NCBI GenBank assembly: GCA_021200895.1 | Contig: JAJQFX010000122.1 | Coordinates: 1-37,459 of the forward strand | Source of the DNA: Clostridiales bacterium | GTDB taxonomy: Bacteria > Bacillota > Clostridia > Oscillospirales > Oscillospiraceae | Length of the DNA: 37,459 bases | Reading direction: 5' to 3' | Part shown: in pieces, positions 17,722 through 26,372 of the stretch | Layout of the letters: each line of letters begins with the position of its first letter | Position numbering within the stretch: position 1 is the stretch's first letter | The notes under the pieces: model-generated | Told to the model about the DNA's origin: nothing | The model's database searches: none | Seen by the model: the letters and a program-made list of their open reading frames with translations, nothing else | Program-made: the position numbers and the translations under genes

Positions 17722-19218
17722 TCAGCCCAGCTCGTCCAGGATGCTCTTTTGCCGCCCGCCCAGCAGCAGGGATTGATTGTACTCCGTATACTTCTGGCAC
17801 CCGTTGTCCCGGATGAACTGCATGGAGTAGTAGTTCATGGTTAGCTCAGTCAAGAAAATCACCATCTCCTGGCTCTCCCCAAACACGGTCTCCAGGAAGG
17901 CAAATGCGGCGTCCAGCTTTGCGGAGGTGTCCAGAATCATGGTGCGGCGCACTTCCACCGCCTGTGCAAACTCCTGTCGAACCGCATCGGCAGCCGCCTT
18001 GCCGTCCTGAATCCCCTGAGCCAGGACGCTCTGGTAGTAACGGTTCAGGGTATCCAGCACACGGCGCTTGCGGCGTTCCCCTGCCTTCTCCAGGGTGCCC
18101 GCACGGAGCGCGGCATCCAGAGCGGCCTGCTTTGCGGCAATGGTATCTGTAAAGCAATCTTCCATGTCAGCTGCGCCGGACAAATTGGCGATCAGCCCTT
18201 TCAGCGTGCTGTGGAGTTCGGTCACATAGGCGTCCTCCGCATTGGCCTTTCCACAGGCTGTGAATAGTGCGCTCAGCAGCAGGGAGAGAGCGGACAGCCG
18301 CTCGTCAAAGGGGGCTTCCCGCAGGCGGCGGACGGTTTTATCCCCGATATGCCCGGCCAGAATCTCCTCCACATTGTAATCAGTCTGGTACTTGCGGTAC
18401 AGCTCCAGATAGTTGGCAAAGTCCCGGGCAATGGTGGGCTGCTGGAGGTATTGCCCGATGACGGTCTCCGTCACAGGCAGGTTCAGCTGTTCGCAGGCGT
18501 AAATCATCCGGGAAAGATCCTCCCAGCCCCGGGCGGTGACGAACCGCTTGCCGTCCACGGTAGTTTCGATTTGGTAGAAGTTCTGCTGCTTAATGTCCAA
18601 ATAGGAGAGGATGGCGGGGTGGACCTGCTGCTTGTAGGCGTATTCCTTCCAGACGGCATAATCCGCTTCAATGTCGATTTTCCGCACCCTGTCCAAGGTC
18701 ACGATGTCAAATTCCTTGACGCTGCGGTTGTATTCCGGCGGGTTGCCCGCCGTCACGATGATCCATCCCTCCGGCACTTGATGGCTGCCGAAGGTCTTGC
18801 ATTGCAACAGCTGGAGCATGGCGGGGGCCAGGGTCTCCGAGACGCAGTTGATTTCGTCCAGGAACAAAATGCCCTCTTTCAGGCCGGTTTTCTCCATCTC
18901 CCGGTAGACGCTGGCAACGATTTCACTCATGGTGTATTCCGTCACCCTCCGCTCCTGGCCGTCGAAGGCGCCCGTCTGGATGGAGGGCAGGCCGATGGCG
19001 CTCTGGCAGGTGTGATGGGTGATGGTGTAGGCCACCATGGCCACGCCGCACTCCTGGGCGGCCTGATGGGCGATGGCGGTTTTGCCGATGCCCGGAGGGC
19101 CCATCAGCAGCAGCGGGCGCTGGGACAGGACGGGAATCACCCAGTCCCCATACTCGTCCTTTGCCAGATAGGCCCGGATGGAATGTTTCAGTTGTTCTTT
19201 CGCCTGTTTGATGTTCAT
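17722..19218 (-). CDS. MoxR-type AAA+ ATPase
   Basis: RPLLLMGPPGIGKTAIAHQAAQECG (Walker A), EGILFLDEINCVSETLAPAMLQLLQ (Walker B), WIIVTAGNPPEYNRSVKEFDIVTLDRVRKIDIEADY (sensor 1/MoxR-type). RBS AGAGGG before ATG at 19218. Confidence 0.92.
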   Translation of the reverse strand: MNIKQAKEQLKHSIRAYLAKDEYGDWVIPVLSQRPLLLMGPPGIGKTAIAHQAAQECGVAMVAYTITHHTCQSAIGLPSIQTGAFDGQERRVTEYTMSEIVASVYREMEKTGLKEGILFLDEINCVSETLAPAMLQLLQCKTFGSHQVPEGWIIVTAGNPPEYNRSVKEFDIVTLDRVRKIDIEADYAVWKEYAYKQQVHPAILSYLDIKQQNFYQIETTVDGKRFVTARGWEDLSRMIYACEQLNLPVTETVIGQYLQQPTIARDFANYLELYRKYQTDYNVEEILAGHIGDKTVRRLREAPFDERLSALSLLLSALFTACGKANAEDAYVTELHSTLKGLIANLSGAADMEDCFTDTIAAKQAALDAALRAGTLEKAGERRKRRVLDTLNRYYQSVLAQGIQDGKAAADAVRQEFAQAVEVRRTMILDTSAKLDAAFAFLETVFGESQEMVIFLTELTMNYYSMQFIRDNGCQKYTEYNQSLLLGGRQKSILDELG

Positions 19219-19351
19219 AGCCTGTGTTACCCTCTGTCTATTCAAAATCAAAGTTACCCATTCAGCAAATGGGGGCGGCTTCGTCCCGCAGATAGCGCAG
19301 CATTTGCTGCCCCTTTGCAAAGTCGAAGTCAACGGAGACGGCACCACCGGC

Positions 19352-20713
19352 CTACAAAATGCGCAACTCCTCCGGCCCCAGCACCAGCTTGATGGCCCAG
19401 GGCGGCACGGCCCGGTCGGTGTAGTCGTCCTCAAAAAAGACGAAGGCCGTCTCATAGGCGGGCTTCCGCTGGGGATACTCACCAAAGCCGTCAGTAAAGT
19501 AGAGCAGCCCTTTCAGCTCCCGCAGCTGGCCCTGGGCAATCAGTCTGTCCACATAAGCGAAGGCGGGGCGGAAGTCCGTGCCACCGTATCCCTTCACGGT
19601 GAAGGAATCCACAAACTGGTCAAACTCAGCAGGGGAGTGGAGGACGGTGTCCATCTGCACGTCGGCGTCTGACTGAATAATGTGCAGGTTCATCCGCTGG
19701 AAGAAGGCGTCCTGATGGTGGAGGATGGCCTTCGTCTCCCCCAGAAACGCCTCGATGACGCCGTCAGAGCAGGAGTCCGACGTGTCAATGACAATGACGA
19801 AGTCCTGAATCTTCTGGCTCTCCTGATACTCCAGGGGTTCTATCAGGGGAATGTCACCGTACAGCTCCAGCCCATAGGAATAGAACGCATAGTCGAAGCT
19901 GTCCGGGTCTACCCGCAATTCCTCCCGCAGGGAGACGAATCGCCGCGGGAACTGGGCGTAATCGTATCGCTCCCGATTCTCCACCCGGATGGTTTTCAGC
20001 AACCCCTCGGCCTCGGTGCCATGCTCTGCGAAAAAGGTCTCCAGATTTGTCTGGGTCTTTTGGTCGATGTGCTTCCACTTGCCCTCGATTTCCTGCCGCT
20101 GGGCCTCCAACTGGCGACGGTCACCCTCACCGGAGGCGTCGCCCTCCTGTTCCTGCTCCTGCTGCTCCTGTTCGGGGTCTTTGGGCCAGAACTGGTGGTC
20201 GTCCCGGAAGAACTCCTGGCGGATGCGCAGCTGCTCCTCGTAGGAGACGTGCCAGCGGGAGAGGGAGCGGTAGACCGCCTCGGCGGTCAACACCTTGGCG
20301 TCCTCATGGAGGCGGTCATACATCTCCTCCCGAAAGGCGGACTGCATCAGGTTCACCGCCCGGTTGTCAATGCCGTCCAGCACGTTTTCCGCGGCGATGT
20401 CGCAGGCCATGTCCCACAGATCCGGGTCACGGTCGCCCCGGTTCAATTCGTGGCGGAACATACAGTGCAGCACCATATGGAGATAGTACCGGTTCAGCAG
20501 CACCAAATCCTCCTGGTAGAGCTTTATCAGGAAGGTGGGATTATAGAGGATGTTGATGCCGTCGGTACCCACCCGGGCGGTGTTCAAATTCATCTGGTAC
20601 CCCAGGCCGGAGAGGGCAATGTCCAGGAACCGCATGGAGAGGTAGAGGTCATTCCGTGCGCTGGTCAGGATGGCCTCCCCGATGCGGGTCAGTTTTTCCT
20701 TATTTTCGTGCAT
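19352..20713 (-). CDS. DUF2201/VWA-like metallopeptidase-fold protein, MoxR partner (possible premature TAG stop)
   Basis: LLNRYYLHMVLHCMFRHELNRGDRDPDLWDMACDIAAENVLD (HxxxH metallopeptidase-like) plus VWA-like IQDFVIVIDTSDSCSDGVIEAFL...GYGGTDFRPAFAYVDRL...LLYFTDGFGEYP. Confidence 0.9.
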   Translation of the reverse strand: MHENKEKLTRIGEAILTSARNDLYLSMRFLDIALSGLGYQMNLNTARVGTDGINILYNPTFLIKLYQEDLVLLNRYYLHMVLHCMFRHELNRGDRDPDLWDMACDIAAENVLDGIDNRAVNLMQSAFREEMYDRLHEDAKVLTAEAVYRSLSRWHVSYEEQLRIRQEFFRDDHQFWPKDPEQEQQEQEQEGDASGEGDRRQLEAQRQEIEGKWKHIDQKTQTNLETFFAEHGTEAEGLLKTIRVENRERYDYAQFPRRFVSLREELRVDPDSFDYAFYSYGLELYGDIPLIEPLEYQESQKIQDFVIVIDTSDSCSDGVIEAFLGETKAILHHQDAFFQRMNLHIIQSDADVQMDTVLHSPAEFDQFVDSFTVKGYGGTDFRPAFAYVDRLIAQGQLRELKGLLYFTDGFGEYPQRKPAYETAFVFFEDDYTDRAVPPWAIKLVLGPEELRIL

Positions 20714-20725
20714 AAGCGCTCCTTG

Positions 20726-21911
20726 TTACAGGTCAAAGGACTTATCCGCGCCGGAGGCTGCCCCGCCGCCGGTGGCGTCCAGCAGGCGGGAGACAAAGCG
20801 GACGTTCCCCGCCTGCTCCGCCACATCCAGCATAGCGTCCAGCTGCCCCCGTTCCAGTTTCCCGGCGGACAGCAGGAAGTCCAGCCCAGCCAAATCGTCC
20901 GTGCGCAGCAGCATCTGCGCCACAACGGCGGGATGCGCCAGCAGGAAAGCCCAGTATTCCGCTTCCGGCCCTGGGCGAAGGTCGCGTGGGCTGCGGAGCC
21001 GATCCAGCGCCAGTTCTGCCGCCAGCTCCGGCGGGTCGTCCCGCTTGCACTCGTAGAAGTAGGTGTCATAGAGGAGAAAGTCAATATCCCGGTCGCTAAA
21101 GCAGCCCCGATACAGTCCGCCGGAGCCGTAGGTGACAGCCCGGAACTGCCGGGCGGGAATCAGTTCGTCATATTCGTAGGAGTATTCCGGCAGCACCAGG
21201 GTCACAGCGCCCTGGTCATCCCGGGCAGTGACCCGGACGACACCCTCGATTTCGTCCAGCAGCGCCCCGGCGTTCAGCCCAATGCGGAAGGACAGCCGCC
21301 CCGGCGTTCAGCCCAATGCGGAAGGACAGCCGCTCCAGCGCGAAGCAGTTCATCAGCATCCGGTCGCCAATGGCGGTGACGCTGTCCGGCAAGTCCAACG
21401 CTTTCAGGTGGGTGCAGTTATAGAAGCAGCAGCGGCCCAGTGTCTCCACGGAAGGGGGGAGCTTCACCCGTTCCAGGCTGCGGCACTCCGCGAACGCATA
21501 GGCGGGCAAGGCGCAGATACCGTCCGGCAGTTCCAGATGGGTCAAGCTTCCGCAGCCTTCAAAGACCCGTTCCCCCAGTTCCGTAATGCTCCGGGGCGGT
21601 TCCAGCCGGGGTAGGGCGCGGCAGGAGGCGAAGCAGCGCTCTCCCAAAGAGCGCACCGTTTCCGGTAGGTGAATCCGTTTCAGGGTGTCGTTATACCGGG
21701 CCGCAGTCTTCGGCGGCTGGGCTTGCAGGAAGCGCATCCCCTCGCCGGGAACTGCCTCCTCCGGGCCTGACCCGCCGAAACAACCGCTTCCCAGCCGGGT
21801 GACGGGGTGGCCGTCAATGGCAGAGGGCAGCGTCAGCGCCGGGTCTGTCCCCACGCAGCGCAAAATCTCGGCTTCCGCCTGATTTATCCTGTAATAAATC
21901 GTCCATGCCAT
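20726..21911 (-). pseudogene. BspA/LRR_5-type leucine-rich-repeat protein interrupted by a 34-bp tandem duplication
   Basis: 5' part: MAWTIYYRINQAEAEILRCVGTDPALTLPSAIDGHPVTRLG...LKRIHLPETVRSLGERCFASCRAL...LTHLELPDGICALPAYAFAECRSLERVKLPPSVETLGRCCFYNCTHLKALDLPDSVTAIGDRMLMNCFALERLSFRIGLNAGA; 3' part: LLDEIEGVVRVTARDDQGAVTLVLPEYSYEYDELIPARQFRAVTYGSGGLYRGCFSDRDIDFLLYDTYFYECK...SFDL. Confidence 0.85.
21265..21332. repeat. 34-bp perfect tandem duplication
   Basis: CCCCGGCGTTCAGCCCAATGCGGAAGGACAGCCG at 21265-21298 and again at 21299-21332. Confidence 0.98.
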
Positions 21912-21944
21912 CCGCCATCGTTCCCTTCTGTTTCACAGCTTCCT

Positions 21945-21973
21945 ATTATAGCGGAAATTACGCCGCAGCACAA
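21945..21973 (-). promoter_or_regulatory. sigma-A-type promoter for the LRR-VWA-MoxR operon
   Basis: Minus strand TTGTGC (21968-21973), 17-bp spacer, TATAAT (21945-21950). Confidence 0.6.
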
Positions 21974-21992
21974 TGGAAAATTGCAAAGACCC

Positions 21993-22034
21993 CCAAAAAA
22001 CGACCCGGACGCCGTCAACCGTCGGCGTCCGGGT
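21993..22034 (-). terminator. intrinsic terminator of the DUF3048 gene
   Basis: ACCCGGACGCCG (22003-22014) / CGGCGTCCGGGT (22023-22034), followed on the minus strand by CGTTTTTTGG. Confidence 0.8.
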
Positions 22035-22040
22035 GTGAGT

Positions 22041-23207
22041 TCACTGAGCAGACTCTCCTGTAAAGGTGATTTCCTTGCTGGTAGAGACGATGTTGATGTA
22101 GGTCTTGCCTACGCCCAGGGAAAGCTCCTCACCCTGGGTAGTGGTAAAGGTGAAAATGTCAGAATAGCTGTCCTTTGACCACAGAATGGGGATATACTTG
22201 CCGTTGCAGGCGTAATAGCCCTGGCCGCTACCCACCAGCGTCACATCCAGCCGCCCATAGGCATCCCCTTCGATTTGGGAAATGGCGGTTTGGATGACGA
22301 TTACGTTGGTCACGCCGATGGCCTCGCCGGTCTGCTCATCCAAATAGCTCATAGAATAGCTTGTCCCGGACTCGGTATACACATCTGTGATGGTGTAAAG
22401 CTGGGTATCCTCATTGTAGGTGAAGATGTTGGTCTTATACCCGGAGAAGGGAACGGTGATGCTATTGGCCGGGGAGCCGCTCTCCGGCGTGCCGTCCTCG
22501 ACAAAGGTGTGGGTGTGGGTGATGAGGTAGTCCTCCTCGTGGGACATATCATAGCCGGAGGAGGTTTCGACCCAGTCTTGCAGGGTGTCGGAGTTCAGGT
22601 ACAGGGTGTGCTCCGTGGAATATCCGGCATTCAGACGGGCCTGGTCGCGGTAGAACACTTCGGAACCGGTGCCAAGGCTGTCCACCTCCAGGAGCGCCGT
22701 CTCCTCCAGCGCATTGTAGGCTTTGCCGCTGCCGCCGGCATGGATGAGGACGCTGTCCAGCGCATAGGCCAGATAGACGAAATAGGGCCGGGTGGAGCGG
22801 ATAGAGCCGATTTTGCCCACGTCGGTGACATCCTGGAAAACCGCCATAATTCGGGTGACGCCGCCCTCTTCCGGTATCTCGTAGTAGAGGTCAGCCTGGG
22901 AGTTGCCAGACTGGGGCATCGCCTTGCGCAGGCTGTTCATCATCACGGCGTAAGGGCGATTGTTGGAGACGTCCGTCTCCGTACCCTCCCCGGTCAGCGG
23001 GTTGATAAAGGCGTAATTGGCCTCGACCTCCGGCTCCAGTTCGGAGGATACTTCTGATGCGACCTCCGGCTCAGCCTCAGATACCGATACTTCAGGCGGC
23101 GTGGCGGAGGAAGAAGCGGCTGGTTCCTCCGCTGCTGCAGATTTCTGACAGGCAGACAGCGCAAAGACTGTTGCCACAGCCAGCAAAAGGCAGAATAACT
23201 TTTTCAT
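22041..23207 (-). CDS. DUF3048 (YerB-like) lipoprotein
   Basis: MKKLFCLLLAVATVFALSACQKS lipobox; NPLTGEGTETDVSNNRPYAVMMNSLRKAMPQSGNSQADLYYEIPEEGGVTRIMAVFQDVTDVGKIGSIRSTRPYFVYLAYALDSVLIHAGGS: YerB/DUF3048 family. Confidence 0.92.
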   Translation of the reverse strand: MKKLFCLLLAVATVFALSACQKSAAAEEPAASSSATPPEVSVSEAEPEVASEVSSELEPEVEANYAFINPLTGEGTETDVSNNRPYAVMMNSLRKAMPQSGNSQADLYYEIPEEGGVTRIMAVFQDVTDVGKIGSIRSTRPYFVYLAYALDSVLIHAGGSGKAYNALEETALLEVDSLGTGSEVFYRDQARLNAGYSTEHTLYLNSDTLQDWVETSSGYDMSHEEDYLITHTHTFVEDGTPESGSPANSITVPFSGYKTNIFTYNEDTQLYTITDVYTESGTSYSMSYLDEQTGEAIGVTNVIVIQTAISQIEGDAYGRLDVTLVGSGQGYYACNGKYIPILWSKDSYSDIFTFTTTQGEELSLGVGKTYINIVSTSKEITFTGESAQ

Positions 23208-23334
23208 TTCTCTTGCGTCCTCTCTCAATAGAATTGTTCTGGGGGAAGCGCTGAAACGTGAGCGCAGGCGAAGCTGATAGGCGTGCGGGAAGAGTGCCGC
23301 GCATTTGTTCAGCAGTTTCCGAATGGCTGGACAT

Positions 23335-23364
23335 ATTGTACACTATAGGGCGGCGCGCTGTCAA
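23335..23364 (-). promoter_or_regulatory. promoter for the DUF3048 gene
   Basis: Minus strand TTGACA (23359-23364), 18-bp spacer, TACAAT (23335-23340). Confidence 0.65.
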
Positions 23365-23461
23365 GTAAAAGCTCAAAACTGCACAATATACCGCGACAGA
23401 TTCTGCTTGGGAGGCTGGGGCGCAGCGGTTTGAAAGCGCTCCCATGTCGCATCAAATGAGG

Positions 23462-23490
23462 TTGAAAAGCGGGAAACAATATGATAAAAT
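23462..23490 (+). promoter_or_regulatory. promoter for the polysaccharide cluster
   Basis: TTGAAA (23462-23467), 17-bp spacer, TAAAAT (23485-23490). Confidence 0.55.
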
Positions 23491-23565
23491 AAATAAAATG
23501 CGGAAGCAATCCCACATATCCAGGCAGGTGCGGACTGTGCGTTGCGTTCCATCGGAGGGGTAACT

Positions 23566-24882
23566 ATGCCGAAGCTGCTGCTCTTTGCCCACAGCGGGCT
23601 GTCAGACGAGGACGCCAACGGCCGCACCATGAAGGCGCTGCTGCGGGCCTGGTCGCCTGAGGAGCTGGCCGAATTTTATTGCGATGTGCAGCCGCCGGAC
23701 TTCACCGCCGCCGCGCAGTATTTCCGGGTCACGGATACCGAAATGCTGATGGCATTTCTGGGGAAACGAATCAGCAATCCGAGGGCCCCATCCAACGCAC
23801 CCTCCCGCACCGCTCCGAACAGGGACGCAGCCCCCAGGATTCCCCCGTGGCTAAAACGTCAGAAGTACAATTTTGTACTCAAATGGGCGCGGGAGTACCT
23901 GTGGATGCTCAGCCCGTGGGGGCATCAAGGCCTCCGTGACTGGATACGGGCGTTTGACCCGGACAGTATCCTGTATATGGTAGGGGAGAGCCTTTTCATG
24001 GACAGGCTCGTCCTGGATGTGGCAAAACTGACCGGGAAGCCTCTGATTCTGTATCACGGTGAGGCGTTCCGCATCATTGACCTAAACAGGCGGAAGGGCC
24101 TGGAGCGGGCGTACTATCAGGCGGCGGAAGAGCGCTACGGGCAGCTGGCTGACCGGGCATCCCTTATCCTCTACCATTCCGAGTACCTGCTGCGGGCCTA
24201 TGAGGCGCGATACCCGGCCTGTGCGGACGGGATGGTGGCCTACAACGGCGGGAGCTGTGACTACCAGGAGTACGTCAGTCACACGCCGCTAAAATTGACC
24301 TACTTTGGCAATCTGGGCGTTGGGCGGGTGCCGTCTCTGCTACAGGTGGCCGACGTTCTTTCTGAAATCGACGGTGCCTTAAAAATCGATGTCTATGGTA
24401 CGGCGCTGGAAGAGGACGCCGCCTTGCTGCGGGAGCGGGCGAATATCGATTACCACGGCTTCATTTCGGCCCAGACGCTGCATGAGGTCGTGGAGCAGTC
24501 GGACATTCTGCTCCATGTAGAGAGCTTCGATGCCCAAATCGTGGAGAAATTGCGGTACGCCTTTTCCACGAAGCTGGCGCAGTGCCTGTGCGCGGGGCGC
24601 TGCCTCCTCTCCTATGCGCCTAAGGAAACCGCCTCGACACAGTATCTGCTGTCAGAGCGAGCGGCCGCCGTTGCCACCGACCTGTGTGAACTGCGGGAGA
24701 CGCTGGCGGATGTTGTCACGAATGCGGAAAGCCGCACGGCCTATGCCCGTCGGGGCTACGCCGTCGCGCAGCGGAACCACAGGGCAGAGGTCACCTCCCA
24801 GCGGGTGAAGGATGCCATCACGGCAGTTTTAAACGAAGCGTCCGGGCCGCACCCGCTGAACGGGGAAGGAGCGGTCAGATGA
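23566..24882 (+). CDS. glycosyltransferase (GT4/GT-B-like) of the polysaccharide cluster
   Basis: MPKLLLFAHSGLSDEDANGRTMKALLRAW...LILYHGEAFRIIDLNRRKGLE...LTYFGNLGVGRVPSLLQVADVLSEID...LKIDVYGTALEEDAALLRERANIDYHGFISAQTLHEVVEQSDILLHVESFD...KLRYAFSTKLAQCLCAGRCLLSY; RBS GGAGGGG. Confidence 0.85.
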   Translation: MPKLLLFAHSGLSDEDANGRTMKALLRAWSPEELAEFYCDVQPPDFTAAAQYFRVTDTEMLMAFLGKRISNPRAPSNAPSRTAPNRDAAPRIPPWLKRQKYNFVLKWAREYLWMLSPWGHQGLRDWIRAFDPDSILYMVGESLFMDRLVLDVAKLTGKPLILYHGEAFRIIDLNRRKGLERAYYQAAEERYGQLADRASLILYHSEYLLRAYEARYPACADGMVAYNGGSCDYQEYVSHTPLKLTYFGNLGVGRVPSLLQVADVLSEIDGALKIDVYGTALEEDAALLRERANIDYHGFISAQTLHEVVEQSDILLHVESFDAQIVEKLRYAFSTKLAQCLCAGRCLLSYAPKETASTQYLLSERAAAVATDLCELRETLADVVTNAESRTAYARRGYAVAQRNHRAEVTSQRVKDAITAVLNEASGPHPLNGEGAVR

Positions 24883-26372
24883 CCGCAAAGCTGCCTTCTC
24901 TGCGGGGGCTGTCGGGGGACGCGCTCCTTCTGACCTTTATCCGGCTGGTGACCATGACGCTGAGCTTTGCTGTCACGCGGCTGCTCTCTCAGCAGCTGAC
25001 GGTGTATGACTACGGTACCTATTCGGAAATTCTGCTGATCGTCTCCACCGTATCGTCACTGACCATCCTTGGCATGGGAGACGGCGTCAATTACTTCTTT
25101 TGCAGCGAGGGGGACAGCGGTCAGCGGGAAGCCTATATCGCCACGCTTTATCTGGTGCAGTGCATCATCAGCGCCGTCAGCGGCTGCCTGATCATGGTGT
25201 GCAGCGCCCCTATCGCTGCCGGTCTGGGGAATGACCAGGTGAAGCAATACCTGGCCTATGCGGCGGTTTTGCCCCTGCTGCAAAATCTGCTGTCCATGAC
25301 TCAGGTTTTGATCGTGTCTGTCGGCAAGGCGCGGCTGCTTGCCCTGCGGAATCTGGCGGTCTCCCTTATCCGGCTGTGGGTCGTGCTGCTGATGGTTGCA
25401 TGGACGCGGAGCATCGGGTTGCTGCTCCTCGCTACGGTGCTGCTGGATGCCGGTCAGCTATTGTTCTTCCTTTGCATCCTGCGCAAAAACGGCAGCGCGT
25501 TTCGGCTGCGCAAGGCGCAGCTTCGCTTGCTCCCCCGCATCATGGCGTATACGCTGCCGATGGCCGTCTTTACGCTGCTCAGCATCGTCAACCGGGACTG
25601 CGATAAATATGTGATTGCCGCCATGACGGACACGGAGACGCTGGCGGTGTACGCCAATGCGTCAAAGATGCTGCCGTTTGACATTGTGCTGACCTCGTTT
25701 TCCACCGTGATGCTGCCGGCGCTGACAAGGCGCATCGCGGAAGGGAAGCGGGGGGAATCGCTTCGGCTATATCGGCGCTTTTTTGAAATCGTCTACGGCA
25801 CCACGGCGGTCATGGTCTGCGCCGCCCTGGTGGCCTCGCCGCAGCTGATGGAGCTGCTCTATACGGAAAAGTACCTGAGCGGGTATCCCATCTTTGCGGT
25901 TTATCTTGCGGTTGACTTCGTGCGCGTCACAAATGTGACGCTGGTGTTGAGCGCGGCGGGGAAGACGAAGCCGCTGACGCTCCTTGCCATCGGCTCCGCC
26001 GCTGCCAATTTGGGGCTGGATGTGCTGCTGTTTTCCTGCCTGGGCGTCATCGGGCCTGCGGTGGCGACGCTGGCCGTCACAGGGATAACCGGCCTTCTGA
26101 TGATGCAGTTGAGCGCAAAGGAGTTAGGCGGCGGGACACTTGACCTCGTTGACGCGCCCTTTCTGGTGCGGTTTGCGGCGGCGAATGTCGCGCTGTCCGT
26201 CCTGCTCCTTGCCCTGCGCACCCGGCTGGAGCAGGCGGGGGTGCAGGGTTGGCTGACGCTGCTTCTGCTCTGCGCCGCCTATGGCGTGACTATGTGCGCA
26301 CTGTACGGAAAGCGGCTCCTACAGGATTTACGGGACATCAGCAGCATTTCACAGGGGAGGGCAGTAAAATGA
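24879..26372 (+). CDS. Wzx-type oligosaccharide flippase
   Basis: Multi-TM protein LVTMTLSFAVTRLLSQQLTVYDYGTYSEILLIVSTVSSLTILGMGDGVNYFF; MOP/polysaccharide exporter character; ATGA overlap with the upstream GT. Confidence 0.87.
   Translation: MTAKLPSLRGLSGDALLLTFIRLVTMTLSFAVTRLLSQQLTVYDYGTYSEILLIVSTVSSLTILGMGDGVNYFFCSEGDSGQREAYIATLYLVQCIISAVSGCLIMVCSAPIAAGLGNDQVKQYLAYAAVLPLLQNLLSMTQVLIVSVGKARLLALRNLAVSLIRLWVVLLMVAWTRSIGLLLLATVLLDAGQLLFFLCILRKNGSAFRLRKAQLRLLPRIMAYTLPMAVFTLLSIVNRDCDKYVIAAMTDTETLAVYANASKMLPFDIVLTSFSTVMLPALTRRIAEGKRGESLRLYRRFFEIVYGTTAVMVCAALVASPQLMELLYTEKYLSGYPIFAVYLAVDFVRVTNVTLVLSAAGKTKPLTLLAIGSAAANLGLDVLLFSCLGVIGPAVATLAVTGITGLLMMQLSAKELGGGTLDLVDAPFLVRFAAANVALSVLLLALRTRLEQAGVQGWLTLLLLCAAYGVTMCALYGKRLLQDLRDISSISQGRAVK

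Noticed and set aside
19682-21379. 565-aa plus-strand ORF across the VWA and LRR genes
   Set aside because: Antisense to well-supported genes; low-complexity Val/Gln/His-rich shadow translation without domains.
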